NCBI GenBank assembly: GCA_910579305.1 | Contig: CAJTTA010000005.1 | Location: 1-64,000 of the forward strand | DNA: 64,000 nt | Reading direction: 5' to 3' | Origin: an uncultured Muribaculaceae bacterium | GTDB taxonomy: Bacteria; Bacteroidota; Bacteroidia; Bacteroidales; Muribaculaceae | Shown here: piece after piece, positions 42,024 through 51,407 of the stretch | Layout: each line of letters begins with the position of its first letter | How positions within the stretch are numbered: the stretch's first letter is position 1 | Translations under genes and position numbers: made by a program | The notes under the pieces: generated by a model | Seen by the model: the letters and a program-made list of their open reading frames with translations, nothing else | What the model was told of the DNA's origin: nothing | The model's database searches: none

Positions 42024-44474
42024 ATGAAAAAGACAGTAACTCTCTTTGCGCCCTGCATGCTTCTTCTTCTTCTCGGCAGTTGCGCAAGCGAGGACGGCCC
42101 CGTGGCAGGCGAAGGGGAGGGCGTGATAGCCCTGCACCTGCGAGCCGATGGTGCAGTGACCGATGCAGTGCCGCTCACCCGGGCCTCGCAGGCTGCAATG
42201 GTGCCGGAGGTAAGCGACCTGGCCCTTTCACTTGTAAAAGCCGACGGCTCCTATTCCAGGCAATGGGCGAGCGCGGCCGATTTCCCTGCCGATCAACCGT
42301 TCGGAATAGGCAGCTATACTATGACAGCCTCCTGGGGTGAACCCGATGACGAGGGCTTTGACAAGCCGTATTATTTCGGCGAGACCGAAGTGACTGTGGA
42401 GGAAGGAAAGACTACCGAGGTCAACCTCACTGCATCGCTCGCCAATACTATGGTGAGCATATCCTATACAGATGCATTCCGTAATTATTTTACTCAGTAC
42501 AGCTCGCAGGTGCACTCTGCCGGAGGCGACTTCATCGCCTTCCTTGCCGACGAGACCCGCCCTGCTTATCTGCGTCCCGGCACAGTCACGGTGACCATCA
42601 ATATCACCAAGCCCAACGGCGTGAGCGCCACGATACAGCCCGCAGAATTTGAGGCTCTCGCCCGCCATCATTATCATGTCACTCTCGATGTGAACAATGG
42701 AGAGACCGGCGAAGCCCAGCTTGCCGTGATATTTGATGACTCCGTGGTGAGTGAGGACGTGACAGTAGATCTCTCCGACGACATCCTTTCGGCTCCGGCT
42801 CCCGTAGTCAAGGCAGGCGGCTTCACGCCCGGCACAGTCTATGAGGCACTCGAGCTTTCACCGGCATCCGGCCCGCTCACTATGACTCTCGCAGCTGCCG
42901 GAGGACTACGCAGCGTCACGCTCACCACTCAGAGCCGCCCGCTGCTTGACAAGGGCTTTCCGGCTGAAATCAACCTCATGGCGGCCAATCCCTCGCAGCA
43001 GGCCCTGTTGCGCCAGCTCGGCCTTGATGTGAAGGGCCTGTGGGGAGTGACCGACAAAATGGCGATTGTCGATTTCACAAACGTATTCAGCAGCATATCA
43101 GGAAGCGGCAGCCACTCATTTGCCCTTGTGGTGAAGGATAAGCTCGGCAAGGTGAACGAGCCGTTGATTCTTGAAGCCACTACCGAGGGGGTGACCATGA
43201 ATGTGGCCACGGCTCCATCGGCAGCCATAAATGCCTCGGAGGCAACAATGGGCATTACCTCCAATGTGCCTCTCGACAACGGCAATATCACGATTGAAGG
43301 CTATCACTTCGGCACATGGACTCCTCTCAAGCTTGCATCGGCGCAAGTGGCGGCAGTCTCCCGCCATCGTGCCCCGGCTGAAGCAAAGACCTATAACGTA
43401 AGCTTCTCAATACCCTCCGAACCATCCGATCTTCCGGTACGTGTAATGTACAAAGGGGTAGAGAAGGCCTCCTCCTCCGTTGCCAAGACCGGTGTGCTCC
43501 TGCAGCTGGAGAGCGAGAACAATGTCTTCGCCACTCATGCCACCTTCAAGGTGATACACAACCCCAAGCTCTCTCTCGACGCCATAACATATCAAGTGGC
43601 CGAAGGCTCTGCCGGCGACTTTGTCTCGATGAGCGGCATAAGCCTGGATGCGGCCAACGACCGAGTGACCATAAAAGGTCTCAAGGCCGGCACCGGCTAC
43701 ACGGTGCGTGCCACTGACGGCTCTGCTGCCGGAGCGCTCGGAAGCGTCGCCGTAACTACAGAGAAGAATCTTCAGCTCCCCAATGCAGGCATGGATGACT
43801 GGTATAATAAGTCCGGACAGTCAAATTGGTCTACTTATTTCTGCGGTACAGATGAGGCTGGCGCAGTGTGGGGGACTAACAATCCGATGACCGCTTCCCA
43901 GGGAGGAAACTTTGCATACTGTCGCATATCGGGCTCGATACCTACTCCCGACAAACGTTCCGGCCAGTATGCAGCCCTGATACGCACAGTGGGTTGGGGA
44001 TCAGGAAACACAGCGATAGGCTCGATGAAAGGAGTGTGCAAGTACACTGATTTCGGGCTTCTCCATCTCGGTGCGTCACGCAGCTCACGAGAAGACAGCT
44101 ATGAGGGAGCGGGATATGCTTTCGCTTCCCGACCCTCTTCATTTTCTTTCTACTATAAGTATGCGCCAAAGAACGCCTCTGATACCGGCATAGCATATGT
44201 GTATGTATACGATGCTTCAGGCCGGGTCATAGCTTCTGGAGAGAAGACTCTCGGCAAGGCTGATGCCTACACACAGGTGAGCATACCGCTCGCCTATGCC
44301 TATGCCGCACCCAAGGCTGCCAAAGTATATGTGAAATTCATGTCGAGCTGGCAGGATGAGTTCCTTGAGAAAACATCTGACAATTTTACTCCTCCTGCCT
44401 TCGGCGGCAACTTCGGCAAGGCCACTTACATGGGGTCGCAACTATATATAGATGATCTCTCTTTCGAATATTAA
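42024..44474 (+). CDS. DUF4493/PCMD-type surface lipoprotein
   Basis: An 816-aa lipoprotein (signal ending LLLLLGSC, Cys20). Residues about 25-260 form a DUF4493-like domain: GEGEGVIALHLRADG, then SDLALSLVKADGSYSRQW, IGSYTMTASWGEP and HHYHVTLDVNNGETGEAQLAV, a fold resembling fimbrillin-like Bacteroidetes adhesins. A long middle part of beta-rich repeats follows. The last 230 residues (from LQLPNAGMDDWYNKSG to LYIDDLSFEY) match the ends of the other PCMD proteins here, a putative carbohydrate-metabolism/binding domain. It is first in the operon. The substrate and the role of the lipoprotein are unknown. Confidence 0.7.
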   Translation: MKKTVTLFAPCMLLLLLGSCASEDGPVAGEGEGVIALHLRADGAVTDAVPLTRASQAAMVPEVSDLALSLVKADGSYSRQWASAADFPADQPFGIGSYTMTASWGEPDDEGFDKPYYFGETEVTVEEGKTTEVNLTASLANTMVSISYTDAFRNYFTQYSSQVHSAGGDFIAFLADETRPAYLRPGTVTVTINITKPNGVSATIQPAEFEALARHHYHVTLDVNNGETGEAQLAVIFDDSVVSEDVTVDLSDDILSAPAPVVKAGGFTPGTVYEALELSPASGPLTMTLAAAGGLRSVTLTTQSRPLLDKGFPAEINLMAANPSQQALLRQLGLDVKGLWGVTDKMAIVDFTNVFSSISGSGSHSFALVVKDKLGKVNEPLILEATTEGVTMNVATAPSAAINASEATMGITSNVPLDNGNITIEGYHFGTWTPLKLASAQVAAVSRHRAPAEAKTYNVSFSIPSEPSDLPVRVMYKGVEKASSSVAKTGVLLQLESENNVFATHATFKVIHNPKLSLDAITYQVAEGSAGDFVSMSGISLDAANDRVTIKGLKAGTGYTVRATDGSAAGALGSVAVTTEKNLQLPNAGMDDWYNKSGQSNWSTYFCGTDEAGAVWGTNNPMTASQGGNFAYCRISGSIPTPDKRSGQYAALIRTVGWGSGNTAIGSMKGVCKYTDFGLLHLGASRSSREDSYEGAGYAFASRPSSFSFYYKYAPKNASDTGIAYVYVYDASGRVIASGEKTLGKADAYTQVSIPLAYAYAAPKAAKVYVKFMSSWQDEFLEKTSDNFTPPAFGGNFGKATYMGSQLYIDDLSFEY

Positions 44475-44502
44475 TTCTTCTAAAATCAAGACACACAGAG
44501 TA

Positions 44503-45789
44503 ATGAAAAAGATATTCAGCATATTCTCCCTTCTGCTGGCCGTGATCGTGCTGCTTCCGGCATGCAGCAAGGATGATCCGTTTGTACGGGAGGAAGAGAG
44601 CGCGGCCCGAGGCACAGTCTCTTTCAAGAAGATGAGTGTGGATGTCAATACGGGCGAAAATGTGATCACCCGTTCCGCTTCGCCCGATGTCAGCACGTTC
44701 ATCGTGGAAGTGTCAGGCACCAACGGCAAGACCTATTATAACGGCACGCTGGCTGACATGCCTGAGATACTGTCACTGCCCGTGGCCACGGGCTACACGG
44801 TGACAGTGCATAGCGCCGAGAATCCCGCTGCGGCATGGGAGTCGCCCTATTATGAAGGAACGCAGACGTTTGACATCGCGGAAAACGAGGTGACCTACAT
44901 CGACCCCGTGGTGTGCAGGCTGGCCAATGTGAAAGTGACAATAAAATTTGACAATGATCTTCTCCCATACATGGAAGAAGACTGCAAGGTCACTGTAGTG
45001 ACCGGCTCGGGCGCCTCCCTCGTGTTTGGCAAGGACGAGACCCGCCCCGGCTTCTTCAAGTATGAAGAAGCCGACGGGGAGGCCACGCTTGTGGCTACCT
45101 TCACCGGCACTGTCGATGAGAATTATGAGAATAATTTCCGCACATACACCCGCGTCGCTCCCGGCAACCACTACATAATCACCTATCGCCTGCATGGAGC
45201 AGAGCCGGATGTGCCTGAACAGAACGGCATGATAACCCCCGGAATTGTCGTGGACTCGGAGGTGACCCGCGAGAACCTCACTGTGAATGTGGATGATGAG
45301 GATCAGATACTTCCCGATAATGACCGTCCCGTGCAGGGTGGCGAGGATCCCGGCCCCGGCCCTGATCCGGGTGAAGACCGTGAGGCCCCCTCGCTCACGC
45401 TCTATCCGGAAAGCATGAGCTGGACTGCGCCGAACAGGCTCCCGGCCGACAATATAGTGCGTGTGACCGTACATTCCGACCATTCCGCAGGACTCACAGG
45501 CTTCACCGTGGATATTGACTCCGACACTCTCACGGAAGAAGTCTTGGAGGGAGTGATGCTCCGTAAGCATCTCGACCTTGTCAATCCCGGCGACCTTGAG
45601 TCAGCGCTCAGAGACAGCCTCCACTTCCCGGTGAAGAGCGATATTACGGGCAAGACCGATCTCACTCTCGATATATCGGAATTCACCCCGCTGCTCGGCA
45701 TATACGGTGCAGGCACCCACAAGTTCACCATCACAGTCACCGACGGCTACGGCACCACTGTAAGAACTCTCACCATCATAACAGAGTAA
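44503..45789 (+). CDS. DUF4493-like lipoprotein without PCMD domain
   Basis: A 428-aa lipoprotein (signal ending VLLPAC, Cys21). The first 270 residues are DUF4493-like: GTVSFKKMSVDVN, FIVEVSGTNGKTYYNGTLAD, PYYEGTQTFDIAENEVTYI, CRLANVKVTIKFDN and RVAPGNHYIITYRLHG. A Pro/Gly/Asp linker (GGEDPGPGPDPGED) and a C-terminal Ig-like domain (LTLYPESMSW to VRTLTIITE) follow. It lacks the NAGFEEW-type PCMD end of its neighbours. ATG 44503, 28 bp after the first gene, is chosen over the earlier in-frame codon because it begins the lipoprotein signal. The next gene starts 4 bp later. Confidence 0.7.
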   Translation: MKKIFSIFSLLLAVIVLLPACSKDDPFVREEESAARGTVSFKKMSVDVNTGENVITRSASPDVSTFIVEVSGTNGKTYYNGTLADMPEILSLPVATGYTVTVHSAENPAAAWESPYYEGTQTFDIAENEVTYIDPVVCRLANVKVTIKFDNDLLPYMEEDCKVTVVTGSGASLVFGKDETRPGFFKYEEADGEATLVATFTGTVDENYENNFRTYTRVAPGNHYIITYRLHGAEPDVPEQNGMITPGIVVDSEVTRENLTVNVDDEDQILPDNDRPVQGGEDPGPGPDPGEDREAPSLTLYPESMSWTAPNRLPADNIVRVTVHSDHSAGLTGFTVDIDSDTLTEEVLEGVMLRKHLDLVNPGDLESALRDSLHFPVKSDITGKTDLTLDISEFTPLLGIYGAGTHKFTITVTDGYGTTVRTLTIITE

Positions 45790-45793
45790 TGCC

Positions 45794-47923
45794 ATGACAA
45801 GAAATAAGATCAATCATACATGCGCGCTGCTCATGATCGGAGCGGCCGCTGCGGGAGTTCTCTCCTCTTGCCAGAGCGATGACACTCTTGGCGAAGGTGA
45901 GGGCCGTCTTCAGTTGCGAATGGAAGTGAACGCCACACTCACCCGTTCCACTCCCGATAACGTGCAGGAATTGCGAGACGGATGCACTGTGTATCTCAGC
46001 TCATCGAAGGGGCTCATATATAAATTCAACGGTGTGGACAATGTGCCTGCCACAATCCCTCTCAAGAGCGGACATTATGTGGCCGAGGCATGGACAGGCG
46101 ACTCCGTGAGCGCAAGCTTTGACAAGAAGTTCTACCGCGGCTACGAGCCGTTTGACATACAGAAAGGGGAGACAACTCCCGTGACTGTAGACTGCCATAT
46201 AGCCAATGTCGTGGCAGCCGTCTCATCGGATGAATCGGTGGCCGGAGTGCTCCGGGACTACACTGTGACCGTTGGCCACACGCGGGCTTCTCTTGAATTC
46301 ACCTCGGATATGGACGCTTCCGTGCGCGGTTACTTCATGATGCCTGACGATGACACGGAACTCACGTGGACTATCGAGGGCACCGACCTCTCAGGAAGTT
46401 CCTTCCGCAAGGAGGGCGTGATAACCGGTGTGGAAAGAGCCCATGAATATACCATCAATCTCAAGCACACGCAAGGAGAGACTGATCCGTTCGGCGGAGG
46501 CCTCATCACTGTGACCATTGATGACCATTGCCTCGTGGTAGAGGATGTAGTGACCATAACCGGCGCGCCGTCAATAACCGGCGTGGGTTTCGACCTTAAT
46601 GCAGGCCTGGCCGGCGAGCCGGGCAAGTTTGAGCGCCGCAGCCTCTATGTGGAGGCCATAGGCTCCATCACATCCATGAAGGTGCATGCCGACAATGCCG
46701 CTGCCATGGGGCTGCCGGCATCGGATTTCGACTTCATTACAATGGATGATGCCCAACGCGCACAGATGGCTTTGGCCGGCCTTTCCTGCGAGTATGCCGA
46801 AGCCGAAGGCCGTGCGAGCGCGCGCCTCTTCATGGAGGCAGCCATGCTCAATGCCCTTCCCGAAGGCGCATATCCTGTCACCCTCACGGCTGTAGACTCG
46901 CAGGGCAAGCGCAGAGAGCGCACTCTGCTCATTCAGGTCACCAACTCCGATGTGAAACTCACGGCCACCCCCTGGCAGGAGATATATGCCACCCGTGCCA
47001 CTCTCCATGGAGAGATTACTAAGGAATCGGCCCAGTCGCCCGGATTCCGCTACCGTGTGAGCGGCACATCCGACTGGACTGAGGTTACGGCCGTTGCCTC
47101 CGGCTCCGGCTTCTCGGCCACGATAACCGGCCTGCTTCCCGGCACCACCTATGAGTATCAGGCAAAGAGCGCGATGCACGTCAACACGTCTTCCATGGAA
47201 TTCACCACCGAGAGCATCTTCACGCTGCCCAATGCCGGATTTGAGGAATGGTGCACACCGGGCAAGGTGCTTCTCCCTGCGGCAGATGCCTCATCATTAT
47301 GGTGGGACAGCGGCAACCATGGCTCATCCTCTATGGGCAAGCAGGTGACCACCAATAATTCCACGGTGAAGCATTCGGGCAATTACTCGGCTCTGCTCAA
47401 GAGTCAGTTCGTGGGACTTGGCTCAATAGGCAAATTTGCCGCCGGCAATCTTTTTGCCGGTACGTTTGATGGCCTTAACGGTCTTAACGGCAAGCTTACT
47501 TTCGGCCGCCCCTTCAACGGCTCGCGCCCGGCCCGCCTCACAGGCTATGCCTATTACAAGCCTGCCGTGGTAGAGTATTCGGAGTCAGGCTCCGCACTTG
47601 CCAAGGGAGATATGGATCAGGGCATAATCTATGTGGCCCTCACCACAAGGTCAGTCTCCATAGATACATCCGATAAGAATACGTTGTTCTCCCCGACGGC
47701 CGATTATGTAGTGGCTTACGGCGAGATGGTATTCACGGAAGAATATGGCTCGGCGTCCGGCATGCGCAAGTTTGAGATCGAGTTGAAATACAATGATCTC
47801 TCCGCCCTGTCACGCGCACAGCTTTCCACTCTGGTGCTCACCGCTTCCGCTTCACGCTATGGCGACTATTTCTCAGGCGGCAAGTCAGAGCTTTATATCG
47901 ATGACCTGGAACTTGAATACTGA
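45794..47923 (+). CDS. DUF4493 and PCMD domain surface lipoprotein
   Basis: A 709-aa lipoprotein (signal ending GVLSSC). It has a DUF4493 N-domain (GEGRLQLRMEVNATLTRS; CTVYLSSSKGLIYKFN; FDIQKGETTPVTVDCHIANV), an Ig-like middle domain, an FN3-like domain (TLHGEITKESAQSPGFRYRV; GLLPGTTYEYQAKS), then a clear PCMD domain (LPNAGFEEWC; LWWDSGNHGSSSMGK; LKSQFVGLGSIGKFAAGN; LTFGRPFNGSRPARLTGYAYY; ending LYIDDLELEY). PCMD proteins are Bacteroidetes surface proteins with a presumed carbohydrate role. Confidence 0.82.
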   Translation: MTRNKINHTCALLMIGAAAAGVLSSCQSDDTLGEGEGRLQLRMEVNATLTRSTPDNVQELRDGCTVYLSSSKGLIYKFNGVDNVPATIPLKSGHYVAEAWTGDSVSASFDKKFYRGYEPFDIQKGETTPVTVDCHIANVVAAVSSDESVAGVLRDYTVTVGHTRASLEFTSDMDASVRGYFMMPDDDTELTWTIEGTDLSGSSFRKEGVITGVERAHEYTINLKHTQGETDPFGGGLITVTIDDHCLVVEDVVTITGAPSITGVGFDLNAGLAGEPGKFERRSLYVEAIGSITSMKVHADNAAAMGLPASDFDFITMDDAQRAQMALAGLSCEYAEAEGRASARLFMEAAMLNALPEGAYPVTLTAVDSQGKRRERTLLIQVTNSDVKLTATPWQEIYATRATLHGEITKESAQSPGFRYRVSGTSDWTEVTAVASGSGFSATITGLLPGTTYEYQAKSAMHVNTSSMEFTTESIFTLPNAGFEEWCTPGKVLLPAADASSLWWDSGNHGSSSMGKQVTTNNSTVKHSGNYSALLKSQFVGLGSIGKFAAGNLFAGTFDGLNGLNGKLTFGRPFNGSRPARLTGYAYYKPAVVEYSESGSALAKGDMDQGIIYVALTTRSVSIDTSDKNTLFSPTADYVVAYGEMVFTEEYGSASGMRKFEIELKYNDLSALSRAQLSTLVLTASASRYGDYFSGGKSELYIDDLELEY

Positions 47924-47955
47924 TTCGGGCTCAAGGCTATAAATCATACTTTTTG

Positions 47956-48846
47956 ATGACAAGAATAACCCTGTCATTGACAGCACTGCTGGCGCCGGCT
48001 CTCCTGCTTGGAGTGCCGGCCCCGGCCATGCTGTCAACCGAGGCTGCCGCAGCCTCTATATATGCCGGGCAGGCCATGACAGGCCACTCGGCATCCAGTG
48101 TGCTCTCACCCGACTCGATTGCCATTGACCCATGCCCGGAGCCGGCAGACTCCCTGCAGGCTGCTCCGCAGGAGGTGCCCGAATTCAAGCGCAAGCTTGA
48201 GAGCACAGTCTTCATTCCCAAGGGTCAATGGGCCGCAGGCGTGAGTGTAAATTATTCTCAGACTACGCAGAATGACTATGCTTTCCTCATTCTTGAGCAT
48301 CTGAGTGGCGACACATATAGCTTCAAGGTAAGCCCGATGCTTGTGTATTTTGTGCATGATGATCTTGGCATAGGTGGCCGCTTCGCTTATTCACGCTCGC
48401 TCACCAAGCTTGAGAATGCCGACATAGTGCTTGACTCCGAGACCTCCTATGGAGTGGAAGACTTCTATCGCCTGTCGCATAGTTTCTCGGCCATGGCCAT
48501 AATGCGAAACTATTTCTCTATAGGCACGAGCAAGCGCTTCGGCCTCTTCAATGAGCTTCAGCTTGAATTCGGCGGAGGTCAGAGCAAGCTCATGAAAGGG
48601 CGCAGCACAGAGCTTACGGGAGCCTATGAGACTAATTTCCACTTCAATGTAGGCTTGGCCCCGGGCATATGCGTTTTCCTCAATAACTACTCTGCCATGG
48701 AAATCAACGTGGGTGTGTTAGGCTTCGGCCTGACAAAGACCAAGCAGATCAACGACAGAATCTATGAGAGCCACCGCAAGCATTCAAGTGCCAATTTCCG
48801 TATTAACCTTTTCTCAATCATGTTCGGCATGACATTCTATCTATGA
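47956..48846 (+). CDS. Outer-membrane beta-barrel protein A of the PCMD operon
   Basis: A 296-aa exported protein with a signal peptide, a roughly 60-residue acidic/Pro spacer and a C-terminal barrel of alternating strands (VFIPKGQWAAGVSVNYSQ; FKVSPMLVYFVHDDLGIGGR; FGLFNELQLEFGGG), ending MFGMTFYL with the terminal aromatic pattern of outer-membrane barrels. It is paralogous to the next gene, with the shared FIPKG-W motif and strand order. ATG 47956 follows an in-frame TTG. It overlaps the next gene by 4 bp. No known domain name was recognised. Confidence 0.65.
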   Translation: MTRITLSLTALLAPALLLGVPAPAMLSTEAAAASIYAGQAMTGHSASSVLSPDSIAIDPCPEPADSLQAAPQEVPEFKRKLESTVFIPKGQWAAGVSVNYSQTTQNDYAFLILEHLSGDTYSFKVSPMLVYFVHDDLGIGGRFAYSRSLTKLENADIVLDSETSYGVEDFYRLSHSFSAMAIMRNYFSIGTSKRFGLFNELQLEFGGGQSKLMKGRSTELTGAYETNFHFNVGLAPGICVFLNNYSAMEINVGVLGFGLTKTKQINDRIYESHRKHSSANFRINLFSIMFGMTFYL

Positions 48847-49820
48847 AGCAAGTATTGTCATTTATGGGAAAAGTATGGCCGGCGTTCCTCTGTGTGATGT
48901 GTGGCGTGCTGTGTGTGTCGGCCCGGGAATCGGTTGCCGACTCCCTCTCATGTGCTCCCCGCGGGCAATACATATGGGTGCCCGACTCTTTAGTGAGAGA
49001 TGTCAAAGGAGTGATAAAGGGCGATGTCGAGGTGCGTTACCACGACCCGGATCCCTCCTGCGACTTTGTGGTGGTGCGAGGCGACACAGTGAGCCAGGTG
49101 CTACGCTCCCGCAATCTCGGCAGATATGACCGCGGGCTTTTCAATTATCTGTTCATCCCCAAGGGGGGATGGCAAGTGGGCATCACCGCGAGCTATGGTC
49201 AGTTCAGCGCCTCCGACCTCCGTCTTCTCGATCTCATAGGAGATCTTGATTTCGGCATGTCGGCCTTTTCTGTGAAACCTTACATAAGTTATGCCGTGCG
49301 CAACAACATTCTTGTGGGTCTGCGCTTCGGCTACACGAGTGCCAAGGGGAATATCGACAACATGGACGTGGACTTTGATGAAGACCTTAATTTCAGTCTG
49401 CGCGACGTCCGTTACCGCAACGAGTCCTATTCCTCGGCCTTTTTCGTGCGTCAGTACATAGGCCTGTCACGTGCCGGACGCTTCGGTGTCTTCAACGAGA
49501 TGGAGCTTGCCTTCTCCTCAGGCAACAGCGACTTCAGGCGCATGTATGACGGCGCTCCCAAGAGCACGCACACCACATTCATGGAGGCCAAGCTGAATTT
49601 CTCTCCCGGTCTCACAGTGTTTATAATGGAGAATACGAGCTTCAATGTCTCGCTCGGTGTCTTCGGCTTCTATCTGCGCAACGAGAAGCAACGTTCCTAT
49701 ATGCTTAATCCGGAAGACGCCGAGAAGCATCCCGATGAGACTGCCAATCGCTTTACGTCGGGCGCTTCGTTCCGCTTCAATATCTTTAATATTAACTTCG
49801 GCCTCGGTATCCATTTCTGA
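48843..49820 (+). CDS. Outer-membrane beta-barrel protein B of the PCMD operon
   Basis: A 325-aa paralogue of the preceding gene: signal peptide, spacer, then LFIPKGGWQVGITASYGQFS, FSVKPYISYAVRNNILVGLR, RYRNESYSSAFFVRQYIGL, FGVFNEMELAFSSGNSDF and a C-terminus ending FNINFGLGIHF. The two are aligned over the whole barrel but have different N-terminal spacers. As a pair they could anchor or export the surrounding lipoproteins; this is inference from position only. Confidence 0.65.
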   Translation: MKQVLSFMGKVWPAFLCVMCGVLCVSARESVADSLSCAPRGQYIWVPDSLVRDVKGVIKGDVEVRYHDPDPSCDFVVVRGDTVSQVLRSRNLGRYDRGLFNYLFIPKGGWQVGITASYGQFSASDLRLLDLIGDLDFGMSAFSVKPYISYAVRNNILVGLRFGYTSAKGNIDNMDVDFDEDLNFSLRDVRYRNESYSSAFFVRQYIGLSRAGRFGVFNEMELAFSSGNSDFRRMYDGAPKSTHTTFMEAKLNFSPGLTVFIMENTSFNVSLGVFGFYLRNEKQRSYMLNPEDAEKHPDETANRFTSGASFRFNIFNINFGLGIHF

Positions 49821-49830
49821 CCCTCCTCCT

Positions 49831-51396
49831 ATGAACATGAAGAAACTTCTTCTCATGCTGCCGCTTGCGCTGCTTGCCGGCTGTATTGAAAACGACATAC
49901 CTTATCCCCGCATTCCTCAGAATATACTCTCCATAGCAGTCGAGGGTGAAAGCTCTGCCGCAGATATAGATGACTCACAGCTCACTGTAACGCTGCATCT
50001 TGGAGAGGATGTTGACCCCAAGGCAGTGAAATTTACCGAATTTGCCTATTCAGAAGGGGGCACCTCATCGATCAATCTGCTTGAGGGAACTTACAATCTC
50101 TCCCGTCCGCTCACACTCACGCTGAGTCGCTTCCAGGATTATGAATGGACAATCTCGGCCGTGCAGCAGATAGCGAGATACGTCACTTTTTCTGGACAGG
50201 TGGGAGAGACCGTCATAGATGTGCCGGGGCGAAGGGTGGTGCTGTATGTGCCCTCCAATATCGATCGTTCCACTCTCACTCTCGCTTCCGTGAAGCTTGG
50301 CCCGGAGGGCCACACCGAGCTTCAGCCGGCTCTTGAGGCAGGCATGATGCTCGACATGACCGAGCCGCTTGAAGTGAGAGTCACATCCTTTGGCGAGACT
50401 GAGACATGGACTATATATGTGGATGTCACCGAAGCAATAGTCACGACAACGCAGGCTCATGGATGGGTCAATGTAATATGGGCTTACGGCGCGGCGCCCG
50501 AGGATGCTGTCAATGGATTTGAATACCGTCTGTCGGGCGCAGAGCAATGGACTGCCGTGCCTGAAAGTTGCGTGACACATAATGGAGGTGCATTCTATTG
50601 CTATGTGCCTCATCTTACTCCGCTCTCCTCCTATGAAGTGCGCGCCACGTCGGGCGACAACAAGGGTAATCCCATAGAGGTCACTACCGGCGCATCCGAG
50701 CTTTTGCCGGATGCCAGCTTCGACTCCTGGTGGCTCGACGGCAAGGTGTGGTCTCCCTGGGCCGAAGGAGGAGTGCCGTGGTGGGATACAGGTAATACCG
50801 GAGCCTCCACGCTCGGCAACAGCAATGTCTATCCGAGTGACGACACTCCCTCGGGCATGGGCAAGAGCGCGAAGCTTGAGACCCGCTTTGTGGGCATAGG
50901 CGCCATAGGCAAGCTTGCTGCCGGTTCTATCTTTGCCGGTAAGTTCCGCAAGGTGGACGGCACTAACGGAATTCTGGACTTCGGACGTCTGTGGACGGCG
51001 CGTCCCACGCGTCTGCGAGGATATTTCAAGTATACCACCGCTCCGATAAATTATGCCTCGGAAGAGTTTCAGAATCTTAAAGGACAGCCGGATACGTGTC
51101 AGATATGGATCGCTCTCGTAGACCTTGACGCCCCTCTGGAGATTCGCACGAATCCGCGCAACCGTCAGTTGTTTGATAAGAATGCACCCTATGTGATAGC
51201 TTATGGAGAGCTGTCACGCGGTTCCGACACCCGGGGCTGGGAGATGTTTGAGATACCACTTGAATATCGCGACACGGGTCGGGTGCCGAGTTACCTACTG
51301 GTCACATCGGCCGCCTCAAAGTATGGAGACTATTTCACCGGAGGTACAGGCGCCACGCTCCTTGTGGATGATTTCAGCCTGGATTACGATTATTGA
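49831..51396 (+). CDS. PCMD domain surface lipoprotein
   Basis: A 521-aa lipoprotein (signal ending ALLAGC). The N-terminal part is Ig-like (ILSIAVEGESSAADIDDSQL; LTLSRFQDYEWTISAVQQIAR), not DUF4493. An FN3-like module (NGFEYRLSGAEQWTAVP; LTPLSSYEVRATSGD) and a PCMD domain follow (LPDASFDSWWL; PWWDTGNTGASTLGNSN; LETRFVGIGAIGKLAAGS; LDFGRLWTARPTRLRGYFKY; ending LLVDDFSLDY). An ATG two codons later is an alternative start. It is the last surface gene before dgkA, 11 bp downstream. Confidence 0.82.
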   Translation: MNMKKLLLMLPLALLAGCIENDIPYPRIPQNILSIAVEGESSAADIDDSQLTVTLHLGEDVDPKAVKFTEFAYSEGGTSSINLLEGTYNLSRPLTLTLSRFQDYEWTISAVQQIARYVTFSGQVGETVIDVPGRRVVLYVPSNIDRSTLTLASVKLGPEGHTELQPALEAGMMLDMTEPLEVRVTSFGETETWTIYVDVTEAIVTTTQAHGWVNVIWAYGAAPEDAVNGFEYRLSGAEQWTAVPESCVTHNGGAFYCYVPHLTPLSSYEVRATSGDNKGNPIEVTTGASELLPDASFDSWWLDGKVWSPWAEGGVPWWDTGNTGASTLGNSNVYPSDDTPSGMGKSAKLETRFVGIGAIGKLAAGSIFAGKFRKVDGTNGILDFGRLWTARPTRLRGYFKYTTAPINYASEEFQNLKGQPDTCQIWIALVDLDAPLEIRTNPRNRQLFDKNAPYVIAYGELSRGSDTRGWEMFEIPLEYRDTGRVPSYLLVTSAASKYGDYFTGGTGATLLVDDFSLDYDY

Positions 51397-51407
51397 ATTC
51401 CATAGCG

